This document shows positions 8,658 to 15,927 of a stretch of DNA of 34,001 nt, piece after piece (the stretch's first letter is position 1; every line of letters begins with the position of its first letter). The position numbers and the translations under genes were made by a program. This DNA is from Alphaproteobacteria bacterium (GTDB taxonomy: Bacteria > Pseudomonadota > Alphaproteobacteria > Caulobacterales > Caulobacteraceae): positions 1 to 34,001 of the forward strand of contig JAHJYN010000172.1 in the NCBI GenBank assembly GCA_018826885.1. The letters run 5' to 3'. The notes below the pieces were generated by a model. That model worked only from the letters and a program-made list of their open reading frames with translations, was not told the origin of the DNA and made no database searches.

Positions 8658-9532
8658 GACGGCATGCCCGGCGTGCGGCCCGCCTTGCCCGAGCGGCGCT
8701 CGCTCAGCAGGTTGACGATGGCCGCGGCGGTTTCCTCGACCGAGCGGCGGGTCACATCGATGACCGGCCAGCCGCGACGTTCGAAGGCCCGACGGGCCTT
8801 GATCGTCTCGTCGCGCACCGCGTCGTGATCGACATAGGAGGAACTGCGGCCGGCGTTCAGACCGTCGAGGCGGTTGCGCCGGATCTGGACCAGCCGGTCC
8901 GGCGAGACGGTCAGGCCGACGACCAGCGGCCCGTTCAGCTGAGTCAGGCGCTCGCCGTCCTCCTGACCGGGGACCAGCGGCACATTGGCCGCGCGGATGC
9001 CCCGGTGCGCCAGATAGATGCAGGTCGGGGTCTTGGAGGTCCGGCTGACTCCGCACAGCACCACATCGGCGCTCTCCAGCTGTTCCGTCGTGCCCTGGCC
9101 GTCGTCATGGGCCATGGCGAAGTCCAGCGCGCCGATGCGGTTGAAATAGTCGGTGTCCAGCGCGTGCTGGGCCCCGACCCGGGTCGACAGCGCCGCGCCC
9201 AGATAATGGGACAAGGCCCCGACCAGAGGATCGAGGGCGCCGATCTGGGGCATGTCCAGCGCGCGGCAGCCGTCCTCAAGCTGCAGACGCAGGCCCTTGT
9301 CGACCAGGGTGTGGAGGACCACACCCGGCGCCGCGGAGACTTCCTCGAGCACCCGCTCCATCTGTTTGGGCGAGCGGACCAGGGCGTAGATGTGCTCGAT
9401 CGGGATCACCCCATCGAACCGGGCGGTGACCGCCTTGGCCATGGCATTCAGGGTCTCCCCGGTCGAATCGGAGACGAGGTGGACATGGAAATAGGTGGCC
9501 AGCCGGCCGGAGCCTGAGCGTGTCGGGGTCAT
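8654..9532 (-). CDS. Pyruvate, phosphate dikinase regulatory protein (DUF299)
   Basis: A 292-aa bifunctional kinase/phosphorylase of the DUF299 family that inactivates PPDK by ADP-dependent phosphorylation and reactivates it by phosphate-dependent removal; a PEP synthetase target is also known in the family. The N-terminal FHVHLVSDSTGET is diagnostic. The P-loop GVSRTSKT is at 161-168, followed by PTCIYLAHRG. The central YFNRIGALDFAMAHDDG is also conserved. It is the first gene left of the origin, exactly as its orthologue RP001 is in Caulobacter crescentus. Its upstream region lies inside the origin and contains an inverted repeat (9562-9577) that could regulate it. Confidence 0.93.
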   Translation of the reverse strand: MTPTRSGSGRLATYFHVHLVSDSTGETLNAMAKAVTARFDGVIPIEHIYALVRSPKQMERVLEEVSAAPGVVLHTLVDKGLRLQLEDGCRALDMPQIGALDPLVGALSHYLGAALSTRVGAQHALDTDYFNRIGALDFAMAHDDGQGTTEQLESADVVLCGVSRTSKTPTCIYLAHRGIRAANVPLVPGQEDGERLTQLNGPLVVGLTVSPDRLVQIRRNRLDGLNAGRSSSYVDHDAVRDETIKARRAFERRGWPVIDVTRRSVEETAAAIVNLLSERRSGKAGRTPGMPS

Positions 9533-9561
9533 GTCCTGTCATCGTCCGAAGCGGCGCAGGC

Positions 9562-9577
9562 GTCAAACCCGTTTGAC
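9562..9577. promoter_or_regulatory. Perfect inverted repeat upstream of the DUF299 gene
   Basis: GTCAAAC (9562-9568) and GTTTGAC (9571-9577) are perfect 7-bp arms separated by 2 bp, 30 bp before the DUF299 start. The leftward-reading arm supplies TTGACGC, identical to the Caulobacter -35 consensus, though I see no convincing -10 after it. An operator overlapping a promoter is a reasonable guess. Confidence 0.4.
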
Positions 9578-9585
9578 CCGGCCCG

Positions 9586-9612
9586 GACTCCTGCGGAGCG
9601 AATCCGGGATTC
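9586..9612. promoter_or_regulatory. Cluster of three GANTC (CcrM methylation) sites
   Basis: GACTC (9586-9590), GAATC (9600-9604) and GATTC (9608-9612) lie within 27 bp. The last two form the perfect palindrome GAATCC-G-GGATTC. CcrM methylates GANTC in this group and its state changes as the fork passes, so sites in the origin would become hemimethylated first. The function here is inferred. Confidence 0.6.
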
Positions 9613-9613
9613 C

Positions 9614-9622
9614 TGTGGACGA
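9614..9622 (-). promoter_or_regulatory. Weak DnaA-box-like site
   Basis: TGTGGACGA differs at two positions from TGTGGATAA, the reverse of the classical DnaA box TTATCCACA. It lies just after the GANTC cluster. Confidence 0.4.
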
Positions 9623-9636
9623 AGGGCCTCTCAGGA

Positions 9637-9645
9637 CGGGGATCA
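9637..9645 (-). promoter_or_regulatory. DnaA-box-like TGATCCCCG (reverse)
   Basis: CGGGGATCA reads TGATCCCCG on the minus strand and belongs to the TNATCCCCG family repeated in this region. It shares TNATCC with the DnaA box and resembles the G-containing weak boxes reported for Caulobacter crescentus. Confidence 0.45.
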
Positions 9646-9782
9646 ATCGCGCGATCATGCGGGTGAAATGCCGCCTATCGCGCAGGCGCCACCGACCCGG
9701 GGGACCAATGTGAAGATCTGACGACGGTCCGGCGCCATCTGTCCCAAGGGCAAGACCGGCCGCCAGATGCCTTGGGGAAAGG

Positions 9783-9797
9783 TTAATGAGACGTTAA
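9783..9797. promoter_or_regulatory. CtrA box 1
   Basis: TTAA-N7-TTAA, exact at both half-sites (9783-9786 and 9794-9797). In Caulobacter phosphorylated CtrA binds such sites in the origin and blocks initiation in swarmer cells. TTAA is rare in this GC-rich sequence, so a spaced pair is significant. The centre lies 64 bp from that of the second box. Confidence 0.8.
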
Positions 9798-9809
9798 TCC
9801 GCGAACAGA

Positions 9810-9820
9810 TGATCCCCCGG
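9810..9820 (+). promoter_or_regulatory. DnaA-box-like TGATCCCCCGG
   Basis: A variant of the TNATCCCCGG motif with one extra C, located between the two CtrA boxes. Confidence 0.4.
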
Positions 9821-9846
9821 GCGACGTCAGCGCAGGAGCCCGCGTG

Positions 9847-9861
9847 TTAAGGTTTGATTAA
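9847..9861. promoter_or_regulatory. CtrA box 2
   Basis: TTAA-N7-TTAA, exact (9847-9850 and 9858-9861). It ends 3 bp before TTATCCCCGG, so CtrA and DnaA could compete for the same stretch, as proposed for overlapping sites in the Caulobacter crescentus origin. Confidence 0.8.
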
Positions 9862-9864
9862 GGA

Positions 9865-9874
9865 TTATCCCCGG
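9865..9874 (+). promoter_or_regulatory. DnaA-box-like TTATCCCCGG
   Basis: Shares TTATCC with the classical box TTATCCACA and then reads CCGG. It is the best DnaA candidate in the origin and sits directly beside CtrA box 2. Confidence 0.55.
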
Positions 9875-9966
9875 TTTCTACAGGCCCGGGTGCGCCCTTC
9901 CGATCTGGCCCCCCATCCCTGTGAAAAGGTCGATCCGGGGCGGCAGAAACGCGGCAACTGTCCCCG

Positions 9967-9976
9967 TCATCCCCGG
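9967..9976 (+). promoter_or_regulatory. DnaA-box-like TCATCCCCGG
   Basis: Another copy of the TNATCCCCGG motif, about 100 bp right of the TTATCCCCGG copy and just before the AT-richer stretch. Confidence 0.45.
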
Positions 9977-10082
9977 CCCTACCTTCTATCTTCACCTTCA
10001 ATATCTCTATCGAGAGGAAGAGAAGCAGAGCGAGGCATTTCGCCCGCTTGAGCTCTCGGCCCGCCCGGCCTAAAGCCGCTCC

Positions 10083-11117
10083 ATGACGGATATGCGCTTG
10101 CTTAAGGCCCTGAGGGGCGAGGTCACCGACCGGCCCCCAGTCTGGTTCATGCGTCAGGCCGGGCGCTACCTGCCGGAGTACCGGGCTTTGCGGGCCGAGG
10201 CCCCGGATTTCATTGCCTTTTGCCTGCACCCGGAGATGGCCGCCGAGGCCACGCTTCAGCCGATGCGGCGCTTTGGCTTCGACGCGGCCATCGTGTTTGC
10301 CGACATCCTGCTGATCCCGCAGGCTCTGGGCCAGAAGGTCTGGTTCGAGGCCGGAGAAGGCCCGCGACTGGGGGCCCTGCCGGATCTGGCGTCGATGCAG
10401 GCGCTGACTTCCGACGCAGGGCAGGCCCTGTCGCCGGTCGGGGAAACCCTCAGCCGGGTCCGGGCCGCGCTGGATCCCGAGCGCACCCTGATTGGTTTCG
10501 CCGGGGCTCCGTGGACCGTTGCCACCTATATGCTGGACGGGGAGACCCGGTCGATCGGCAAGGGCGAACGGGCCCAGGCGCGCACCTTCTATTACCGCGA
10601 GCCGGGGAAGGTCCTGGCCCTGCTGGACATTCTGGTCGAGGCCACGGCGCATTATCTGAAGATGCAGGCCGATGCGGGCGCCCAGGTCCTCAAGATCTTC
10701 GAAAGTTGGGCGGAGGGGCTGCCGGACGATCTGTTCGAGCTTCTGGTGCTCAAGCCCCACCAGAAACTGGTGGCCCGCGTCCGGGAGCTGGGGGTCAGTG
10801 TGCCCCTGATAGGCTTCCCGCGTGGATCGGCAGCGCTGGCCGAACGTTATGCCCATGAGTGTGACGTTCAGGCCGTGGCGCTGGATACCGCCTGTCCGCT
10901 CTCGGTTGGCCGGAAAGTGCAGGCGATCAAGCCGATCCAGGGCGCGCTGGACCCGCTGTTGCTGCGAGTGGGCGGCGAGGCGCTGGACCGCCGCGTGGAC
11001 CAGTTACTCGAGGCGTGGGGCGAGGGCCCGTGGATCTTCAACCTCGGCCACGGCATCCTGCCCGATGTGCCGATCGCCCATGTCGAGCAGGTACTGAAAA
11101 GGATTGGCGCCCAATGA
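10083..11117 (+). CDS. hemE: Uroporphyrinogen decarboxylase
   Basis: A 344-aa cytosolic enzyme that removes four carboxyl groups from uroporphyrinogen III to give coproporphyrinogen III. The signature RQAGRYLPEY is at residues 24-33, and the catalytic aspartate is Asp74 in FADILLIP. The substrate-binding tyrosine motif APWTVATYM and the C-terminal NLGHGILPD are also present. It is the first gene right of the origin, as in Caulobacter crescentus, and begins a haem operon: the hemH start overlaps its stop (ATGA). A weak promoter-like pair TTGAGC (10048-10053) and CCTAAAG (10069-10075) lies just upstream, but its assignment is uncertain. Confidence 0.96.
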   Translation: MTDMRLLKALRGEVTDRPPVWFMRQAGRYLPEYRALRAEAPDFIAFCLHPEMAAEATLQPMRRFGFDAAIVFADILLIPQALGQKVWFEAGEGPRLGALPDLASMQALTSDAGQALSPVGETLSRVRAALDPERTLIGFAGAPWTVATYMLDGETRSIGKGERAQARTFYYREPGKVLALLDILVEATAHYLKMQADAGAQVLKIFESWAEGLPDDLFELLVLKPHQKLVARVRELGVSVPLIGFPRGSAALAERYAHECDVQAVALDTACPLSVGRKVQAIKPIQGALDPLLLRVGGEALDRRVDQLLEAWGEGPWIFNLGHGILPDVPIAHVEQVLKRIGAQ

Positions 11118-12178
11118 GCAGGTCCGGGGACAGTCAGGGCCGCCGGCTCGCCGTGGTGCTGTTCAATCTGGGCGGCCCGGACGGCCCGGAGTCCGTAAAG
11201 CCCTTCCTGTTCAACCTGTTCAATGATCCGGCCATCATCGGCCTGCCGGGACTGTTGCGGACAGCGGTCGCCCGGCTGATCTCGAGCCGCCGGGAAAAGA
11301 GCGCCCAGGCCAACTATGACTGTATGGGCGGGGGATCGCCCCTGCTGCCCGGAACCCGGGCCCAGGCCGTGGCGCTGGAGCAGGTCCTCTCGGAACGCCT
11401 GCCCGCCGACGACATCAAGGCCTTTATCGCCATGCGCTATTGGCACCCGATGACCGAGGCCGTGGCGGCCGAGGTTGCGGCGTGGGCGCCGGACGAGATC
11501 GTGCTCCTGCCCCTTTATCCGCAGTTCTCGACCACCACGACGGCCTCATCGCTGAAGCTGTGGCACGAAACCTATCGTGGGTCAGGTACCAGCCGGGCCA
11601 TCTGCTGCTATCCCCGGGCCGAAGGCTGGGTCGAGGCCCAGGCCGGGTTGATCCGCGAGAGCCTGAAGACAGCGGGAAACGGGCCGGTCAGGGTCCTGTT
11701 TTCCGCGCACGGCATCCCCGAGTCGCTGGTGACGAAAAAGGGCGACCCCTATGCCGAACAGGTCGAAGCCGGGTGCCGGGCCGTCGCCGAGCGGCTTGGA
11801 CTGACCGACTGGGGCCTCTGCTACCAGAGCCGGGTAGGGCCGATGAAGTGGCTGGGACCGTCGACGCCTGAAGCGCTGGAACAGGCCGGCAAGGACGGCG
11901 TCGGGGTTGTGCTGGTGCCGATTGCCTTTGTCTCGGAGCATATCGAGACCCTCGTCGAACTGGATATCGAATACCGCGAGCTGGCCGAGGAACACGGCAT
12001 CCACCCCTACATCCGGGTGCCGACCGTCAGCGTGACGCCGACCTTCATCTCCGGTCTGGCCGAGGGCGTGATCGCGGCGCTTGACCGGTCGGGCACGGCG
12101 CCGTTTGGACCGGGCTGTCAGGCGGCGTGGAAGGCCTGTCCCTGTCAGGCGGAACAGCGGCTCGGGGCAGCGGCGTGA
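11114..12178 (+). CDS. hemH: Ferrochelatase, probably with an iron-sulphur cluster
   Basis: A 354-aa enzyme inserting Fe2+ into protoporphyrin IX to make haem. It opens with VVLFNLGGPD, carries the catalytic histidine 199 in LFSAHGIPE, and the acidic SEHIETLVELD at 274-284. The C-terminus holds Cys335, Cys342 and Cys344 (C-x6-C-x-C). Ferrochelatases with such a C-terminal cysteine set, including that of Caulobacter crescentus, bind a [2Fe-2S] cluster together with one internal Cys; candidates here are Cys164, 165, 221 and 236. The start at 11114 was chosen because it makes the standard ATGA overlap with hemE; an upstream in-frame start at 11015 lies inside hemE. Confidence 0.95.
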   Translation: MSRSGDSQGRRLAVVLFNLGGPDGPESVKPFLFNLFNDPAIIGLPGLLRTAVARLISSRREKSAQANYDCMGGGSPLLPGTRAQAVALEQVLSERLPADDIKAFIAMRYWHPMTEAVAAEVAAWAPDEIVLLPLYPQFSTTTTASSLKLWHETYRGSGTSRAICCYPRAEGWVEAQAGLIRESLKTAGNGPVRVLFSAHGIPESLVTKKGDPYAEQVEAGCRAVAERLGLTDWGLCYQSRVGPMKWLGPSTPEALEQAGKDGVGVVLVPIAFVSEHIETLVELDIEYRELAEEHGIHPYIRVPTVSVTPTFISGLAEGVIAALDRSGTAPFGPGCQAAWKACPCQAEQRLGAAA

Positions 12179-12645
12179 ACCTGTACGATCTCGCCCGGGC
12201 CCTTCACATTCTGGCGGTGATCGCCTGGATGGCGGGGCTGCTGTTCCTGCCGCGTCTCTATGCCTATGACGCCGAACAGGCCGACAAGGCCGAGCCGTTG
12301 CGGGGCGAGATGCGCGGCCTTTTGCGCGTCTGGCAGCGGCGTTTGCTGAAGATCATCCTCAACCCCGCCATGGCGGCGACCTGGGCCTTTGGCCTGTGGC
12401 TGTTCTGGTTGCGGAGTGGCGGCGGCGAGGACTGGAGTTTCGCCCACCAGCCGTGGATGCTGGTCAAGATCGCCGGTGTGTTGGCGCTCAGCGGCTGGCA
12501 CGGCTATCTGTCCGGCGAATTCCGCCGCATCCAGGCGGGCGCTTCGGTACGGACCGGGCGGTTCTGGCGGATGACCAATGAGGTCCCCTTTCTGATCGCC
12601 ATCGTCATGGTGCTGTCGGTGACCCTGGAGTGGGGCACGCGCTGA
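12175..12645 (+). CDS. hemJ: Protoporphyrinogen IX oxidase HemJ (UPF0093/CopD-like)
   Basis: A 156-aa inner-membrane protein with four hydrophobic segments (about 8-29, 58-80, 93-113 and 133-152). HemJ oxidises protoporphyrinogen IX to protoporphyrin IX, the substrate of ferrochelatase. The conserved histidine is His11 in ALHILAVIAWMAG and the conserved lysine is Lys98 in MLVKIAG; both match the family's essential residues. A haem-operon context strongly supports HemJ over other CopD-like proteins. The GTG start overlaps the hemH stop (GTGA). The three genes give steps hemE, hemH and hemJ; coproporphyrinogen oxidase is not in the window. Confidence 0.9.
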   Translation: MNLYDLARALHILAVIAWMAGLLFLPRLYAYDAEQADKAEPLRGEMRGLLRVWQRRLLKIILNPAMAATWAFGLWLFWLRSGGGEDWSFAHQPWMLVKIAGVLALSGWHGYLSGEFRRIQAGASVRTGRFWRMTNEVPFLIAIVMVLSVTLEWGTR

Positions 12646-12862
12646 CGTGGCGGGCTTGACCCGGTGCGGCGGGCGTGGTTTCCGTGGTCCTGAGCCGTCC
12701 TCGCGGGCGGTGCCCTTCTCTTCCTCCTGTGTCCGCCGCTGATCGCCCTTCGAGGCCGGGCAGGCTCCGGAGTTCCCCGACTGGTCCATAAGGGCCTGAC
12801 ATTACTAGGTTTTTCGCTCCAGAGCATCGGTTGTTCGGGGGCTCATTCCCGTGCGAGTTCCG
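12646..12862. other. hemJ-rho intergenic region, probable rho leader
   Basis: 217 bp without a credible gene. It contains TTGACCC (12657-12663) without a matching -10 element and an AT-richer stretch around 12801-12815. Rho genes often have long leaders used for autoregulation, which would fit, but I see no specific attenuator. Confidence 0.35.
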
Positions 12863-14254
12863 ATGAGCGACACCTCCGACACCCCCGAGACCGAGCCCAC
12901 ACTGATCGATCCCGCTGTGGCCGATGCGCCGGCGACCGAGGTCGAGACGACCGAAGACGATGAGGACGAGGGCGAGGCGATCGTGCCGTCCGGCCGGATC
13001 ACCCTGGCCGAGCTGAACGAAAAGACCCCGGCCGATCTGGTCGCCTTTGCCGAGCAGTTGGAAGTCGAGAACGCCTCCAACCTGCGCAAACAGGACCTGC
13101 TGTTCGCCATCCTCAAGGCCCTGGCCGAGGAAGAGGTCGAGATCATCGCTGACGGGGTGCTGGAAATCCTGCCGGACGGCTTTGGGTTCCTGCGCAGCCC
13201 GGACGCCAACTATCTGCCCGGGCCCGACGACATCTATGTCTCACCGTCGCAGATCCGCCGCTTCGGCCTGCGCTCGGGTGACACCATCCACGGAGCCGTG
13301 CGCGGCCCGCGCGAGGGTGAGCGCTATTTCGCCCTGCTCAAGGTCGACACGATCAATCTGGAGGACCCGGAACTGGTCAAGACCAAGGTCCTGTTCGACA
13401 ACCTGACGCCGCTCTATCCGGAAGAGCGGCTGCACATGGAAATCCAGGACCCGACGCTCAAGGATCGCTCCGGACGGGTGATCGACATCGTCGCCCCGCT
13501 CGGCAAGGGCCAGCGCTGCCTGATCGTCGCCCCGCCGCGGGTCGGCAAGACGGTCATGCTGCAGAACATTGCCAAGTCGATCGAGGCCAACCACCCCGAG
13601 GTCTTCCTGATCGTGCTGCTGATCGATGAGCGGCCGGAAGAAGTCACTGACATGCAGCGGACGGTGAAGGGCGAGGTCGTCGCCTCGACCTTTGACGAGC
13701 CCGCCACCCGCCACGTCGCCGTCGCCGAAATGGTGATCGAAAAGGCCAAGCGTCTGGTCGAGCACAACAAGGATGTGGTGATCCTGCTGGACTCCATCAC
13801 CCGTCTGGGCCGCGCCTATAACGCCACCGTTCCGTCGTCGGGCAAGGTGCTGACCGGTGGTGTCGACGCCAACGCCCTGCAGCGGCCCAAGCGCTTCTTC
13901 GGTGCGGCGCGCAATGTGGAACAGGGGGGGTCGCTGACCATCATCGCCACGGCCCTGATCGACACCGGCAGCCGGATGGACGAGGTGATCTTCGAAGAGT
14001 TCAAGGGCACGGGTAACTCCGAAATCGTCCTCGATCGCAAGGTCGCCGACAAGCGCATCTTCCCGGCGATCGATGTGCTCAAGTCCGGCACGCGCAAGGA
14101 AGACCTCATCACGCCGAAGGATCAGCTGGCCAAGACCTATGTCCTGCGCCGGATCCTCAATCCGATGGGGCCGCAGGACGCGATCGAATTCCTGCTCGAC
14201 AAACTGCGCCAGTCCAAGAACAACGGCGACTTCTTCCAGTCGATGAACACCTGA
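12863..14254 (+). CDS. rho: Transcription termination factor Rho
   Basis: A 463-aa hexameric RNA-dependent ATPase that ends transcription. An acidic N-terminal extension (about 45 residues, rich in Asp, Glu and Thr) precedes the Rho N-terminal helix bundle ([20 protein letters not shown]), the RNA-binding cold-shock-like domain ([13 protein letters not shown]) and the ATPase domain. Walker A APPRVGKT is at 223-230, [13 protein letters not shown] follows, and the Walker B region reads [13 protein letters not shown]. The Q-loop/R-loop stretch [20 protein letters not shown] is intact. I used the ATG at 12863; a GTG at 12851 with a GGGGG stretch 9 bp upstream would add four residues and is equally possible. 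Confidence 0.96.
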   Translation: MSDTSDTPETEPTLIDPAVADAPATEVETTEDDEDEGEAIVPSGRITLAELNEKTPADLVAFAEQLEVENASNLRKQDLLFAILKALAEEEVEIIADGVLEILPDGFGFLRSPDANYLPGPDDIYVSPSQIRRFGLRSGDTIHGAVRGPREGERYFALLKVDTINLEDPELVKTKVLFDNLTPLYPEERLHMEIQDPTLKDRSGRVIDIVAPLGKGQRCLIVAPPRVGKTVMLQNIAKSIEANHPEVFLIVLLIDERPEEVTDMQRTVKGEVVASTFDEPATRHVAVAEMVIEKAKRLVEHNKDVVILLDSITRLGRAYNATVPSSGKVLTGGVDANALQRPKRFFGAARNVEQGGSLTIIATALIDTGSRMDEVIFEEFKGTGNSEIVLDRKVADKRIFPAIDVLKSGTRKEDLITPKDQLAKTYVLRRILNPMGPQDAIEFLLDKLRQSKNNGDFFQSMNT

Positions 14255-14300
14255 TATTTGCCCAGCCGCTCGCAACGCGGTTGCTCGCTGCCTGAGGGCA

Positions 14301-14316
14301 TGTTTCACGTGAAACA
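14301..14316. other. parS site 1 (perfect)
   Basis: TGTTTCACGTGAAACA, the exact 16-bp palindromic parS consensus bound by chromosomal ParB. It lies 47 bp after the rho stop and its last base is the first base of the AGGAGG ribosome-binding site of the DUF6489 gene. Confidence 0.95.
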
Positions 14317-14328
14317 GGAGGTCCCATC

Positions 14329-14553
14329 ATGAAGGTCAATGTCGAAATCGACTGCACCCCGGCTGAGGCGCGCGCCTTTCTGGGTCTGCCGGACGTGACC
14401 CCCCTCAATGAGGCCATGGTCGCTGAAATGCAGAAGCGGATGGCTGACAATTTGGCCGCCATGCAGCCGGAAGAGCTGATGAAGACCTGGACCGGCTTCG
14501 GCCTCCAGGCCCAGGAGCAGTTCCGGCGCATGATGGAAGCCGCGACGAAATGA
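14329..14553 (+). CDS. Small DUF6489-family protein
   Basis: A 74-aa soluble protein, resembling DUF6489, a short alphaproteobacterial family of unknown function. The recognisable start is MKVNVEIDCTPAEARAFLGLPDV, followed by an acidic helix rich in Met and Glu and an amphipathic C-terminal helix with FRRMM. No catalytic motif is visible. A strong AGGAGG ribosome-binding site at 14316-14321 decides the start. It sits between rho and mnmE, 7 bp ahead of the mnmE start, so they are probably cotranscribed. Confidence 0.82.
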   Translation: MKVNVEIDCTPAEARAFLGLPDVTPLNEAMVAEMQKRMADNLAAMQPEELMKTWTGFGLQAQEQFRRMMEAATK

Positions 14554-14560
14554 GGCCCGG

Positions 14561-15877
14561 GTGACGGATACGCTCTTTGCCCTGGCCACGCCGCCGGGTC
14601 GGGGGGCGGTGGCCGTCATCCGCCTGTCTGGACCGGACTGCGACCGGGTGCTGGCGGCCCTCGGGGGACGGCTGCCCGAGCCGAGACTCGCGGTCGTGCG
14701 CTCGCTCCGCCATCGGGGCGCGGTGCTGGATCAGGCGCTGGTCCTGCGCTTCAAGGCGCCCGCCAGCTATACCGGCGAGGACGCGGCCGAGCTGCACCTC
14801 CACGGTGGTCGGGCGGTGGTCGAGGCGGTCAGCCAGGCGCTGATCGATCTGGGTGTGCGGCCGGCCGAACCGGGCGCCTTCACCCGTCGTGCCTTCGAGA
14901 ACGGCAAACTGGATCTGACCCAGGCCGAGGCCATCGCCGATCTGATCGATGCCGAAACGGCCGAACAATCGGCCCAGGCATTGGGCCAGTTGGGCGGCGC
15001 GCTGGCGGAGACCTATGCCGGCTTCCGCCGCGACCTGCTGACCGCCCTGTCACTGGTCGAGGCCGAGATCGATTTTCCCGACGAGGACATTCCCGATGCC
15101 CTGGCCATGCGGGCCGGGCCGGTACTCGACACGCTGATCACCGATCTGGAGCGGGCGCTGGCGGACGGGAAGCGGGGCGAGCGCATTCGCGACGGCTACC
15201 GGATTGTTCTGATCGGCGAGACCAATGCCGGCAAGTCGTCGCTGTTCAATGCCCTGGTCGAGCGTGAAGCGGCCATCGTCACACCGATTGCCGGCACGAC
15301 GCGCGATGTGCTGGACGCCTCGCTCGTGATCGGGGGCTATGCTGTCACCCTGTCCGACACCGCCGGGCTGCGGGACAGCGACGATCCGGTTGAGGCCGAG
15401 GGCGTCCGTCGCGCCCGCGCCCGGGCCGAGGCGGCCGACCTGCGGCTGTGGGTTGTTGCGCCCGGCGATCCGGTGGGTCCTGCCGGCGCGCTGGTGCGGT
15501 CCGACGACCTGTGTGTCCGGACCAAGTCCGATCTTGGCCGCGCGGACTGGCCCGATGGGTCCGGGAAGATTACGACCCTGACCGTGTCACCGACGTCGGG
15601 AGAGGGGTTGGATGCCTTGACCGACTGGCTGTCGAACCGTCTTGCAGCGGACCTCAGCGGCGGAGATTTCCCGGCCCTGACGCGCGAACGCCACCGCCTC
15701 AGACTGGAGGAGGTGCTGGCTTCGGTGCGAGCCGGACGTCAGGCCTTGACCGTTGCGCCCGAGATGGCCGGTGAAGATCTGCGCCGGGCTGCAGCCAGTC
15801 TCGCTCGTATCACCGGTGAGATCGGAGTCGAAGATGTGCTGGGCGAGGTCTTCGCCAGCTTCTGCATCGGCAAGTAG
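14561..15877 (+). CDS. mnmE: tRNA uridine-5-carboxymethylaminomethyl modification GTPase MnmE
   Basis: A 438-aa GTPase that, with MnmG, installs the cmnm5 group on wobble uridine 34 of certain tRNAs. The N-terminal formyl-THF-binding domain begins [16 protein letters not shown]. An inserted G domain has G1 GETNAGKS near 219-226, G2 GTTRD near 247, G3 DTAGLR near 266 and G4 TKSD near 320. The family's C-terminal motif is complete, FCIGK with Cys435. The start is GTG, 7 bp after the DUF6489 stop. Its TAG stop (15875-15877) lies inside parS site 2, giving an unusual overlap of a coding end and a segregation site. Confidence 0.96.
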   Translation: MTDTLFALATPPGRGAVAVIRLSGPDCDRVLAALGGRLPEPRLAVVRSLRHRGAVLDQALVLRFKAPASYTGEDAAELHLHGGRAVVEAVSQALIDLGVRPAEPGAFTRRAFENGKLDLTQAEAIADLIDAETAEQSAQALGQLGGALAETYAGFRRDLLTALSLVEAEIDFPDEDIPDALAMRAGPVLDTLITDLERALADGKRGERIRDGYRIVLIGETNAGKSSLFNALVEREAAIVTPIAGTTRDVLDASLVIGGYAVTLSDTAGLRDSDDPVEAEGVRRARARAEAADLRLWVVAPGDPVGPAGALVRSDDLCVRTKSDLGRADWPDGSGKITTLTVSPTSGEGLDALTDWLSNRLAADLSGGDFPALTRERHRLRLEEVLASVRAGRQALTVAPEMAGEDLRRAAASLARITGEIGVEDVLGEVFASFCIGK

Positions 15878-15891
15878 TTTCACGTGAAACA
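15876..15891. other. parS site 2 (one mismatch)
   Basis: AGTTTCACGTGAAACA matches the parS consensus except for the outermost base. The 14-bp core GTTTCACGTGAAAC is perfect. It overlaps the last two bases of the mnmE stop codon and lies 37 bp before the mnmG start. Confidence 0.92.
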
Positions 15892-15927
15892 GGCCGGGCG
15901 CGGTGGCGGAAGGGCCAGTTTTCGCCT

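Larger units (their letters stand above)
9533..10082. other. Chromosomal replication origin (Cori-type)
   Basis: A 550-bp gene-free region between divergent DUF299 and hemE genes, the known position of the origin in Caulobacter crescentus. Visible elements from left to right: an inverted repeat (9562-9577), three GANTC sites (9586-9612), a weak DnaA-box-like TGTGGACGA (9614-9622), CGGGGATCA (9637-9645), a CtrA box (9783-9797), TGATCCCCCGG (9810-9820), a second CtrA box (9847-9861), TTATCCCCGG (9865-9874), TCATCCCCGG (9967-9976) and an AT-richer pyrimidine-rich stretch (about 9979-10010) that could be the unwinding element. Gene direction switches here. No perfect TTATCCACA box was found. Start of replication is inferred, not shown. 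Confidence 0.88.

Noticed and set aside
9858-10856. 332-aa leftward frame across the origin and hemE
   Set aside because: It is a shadow of hemE extended into the origin with low-complexity composition.
14272-14284. GCAAC-GCG-GTTGC hairpin as rho terminator
   Set aside because: The stem is only 5 bp with no U-tract and lies just before parS; too weak to call.
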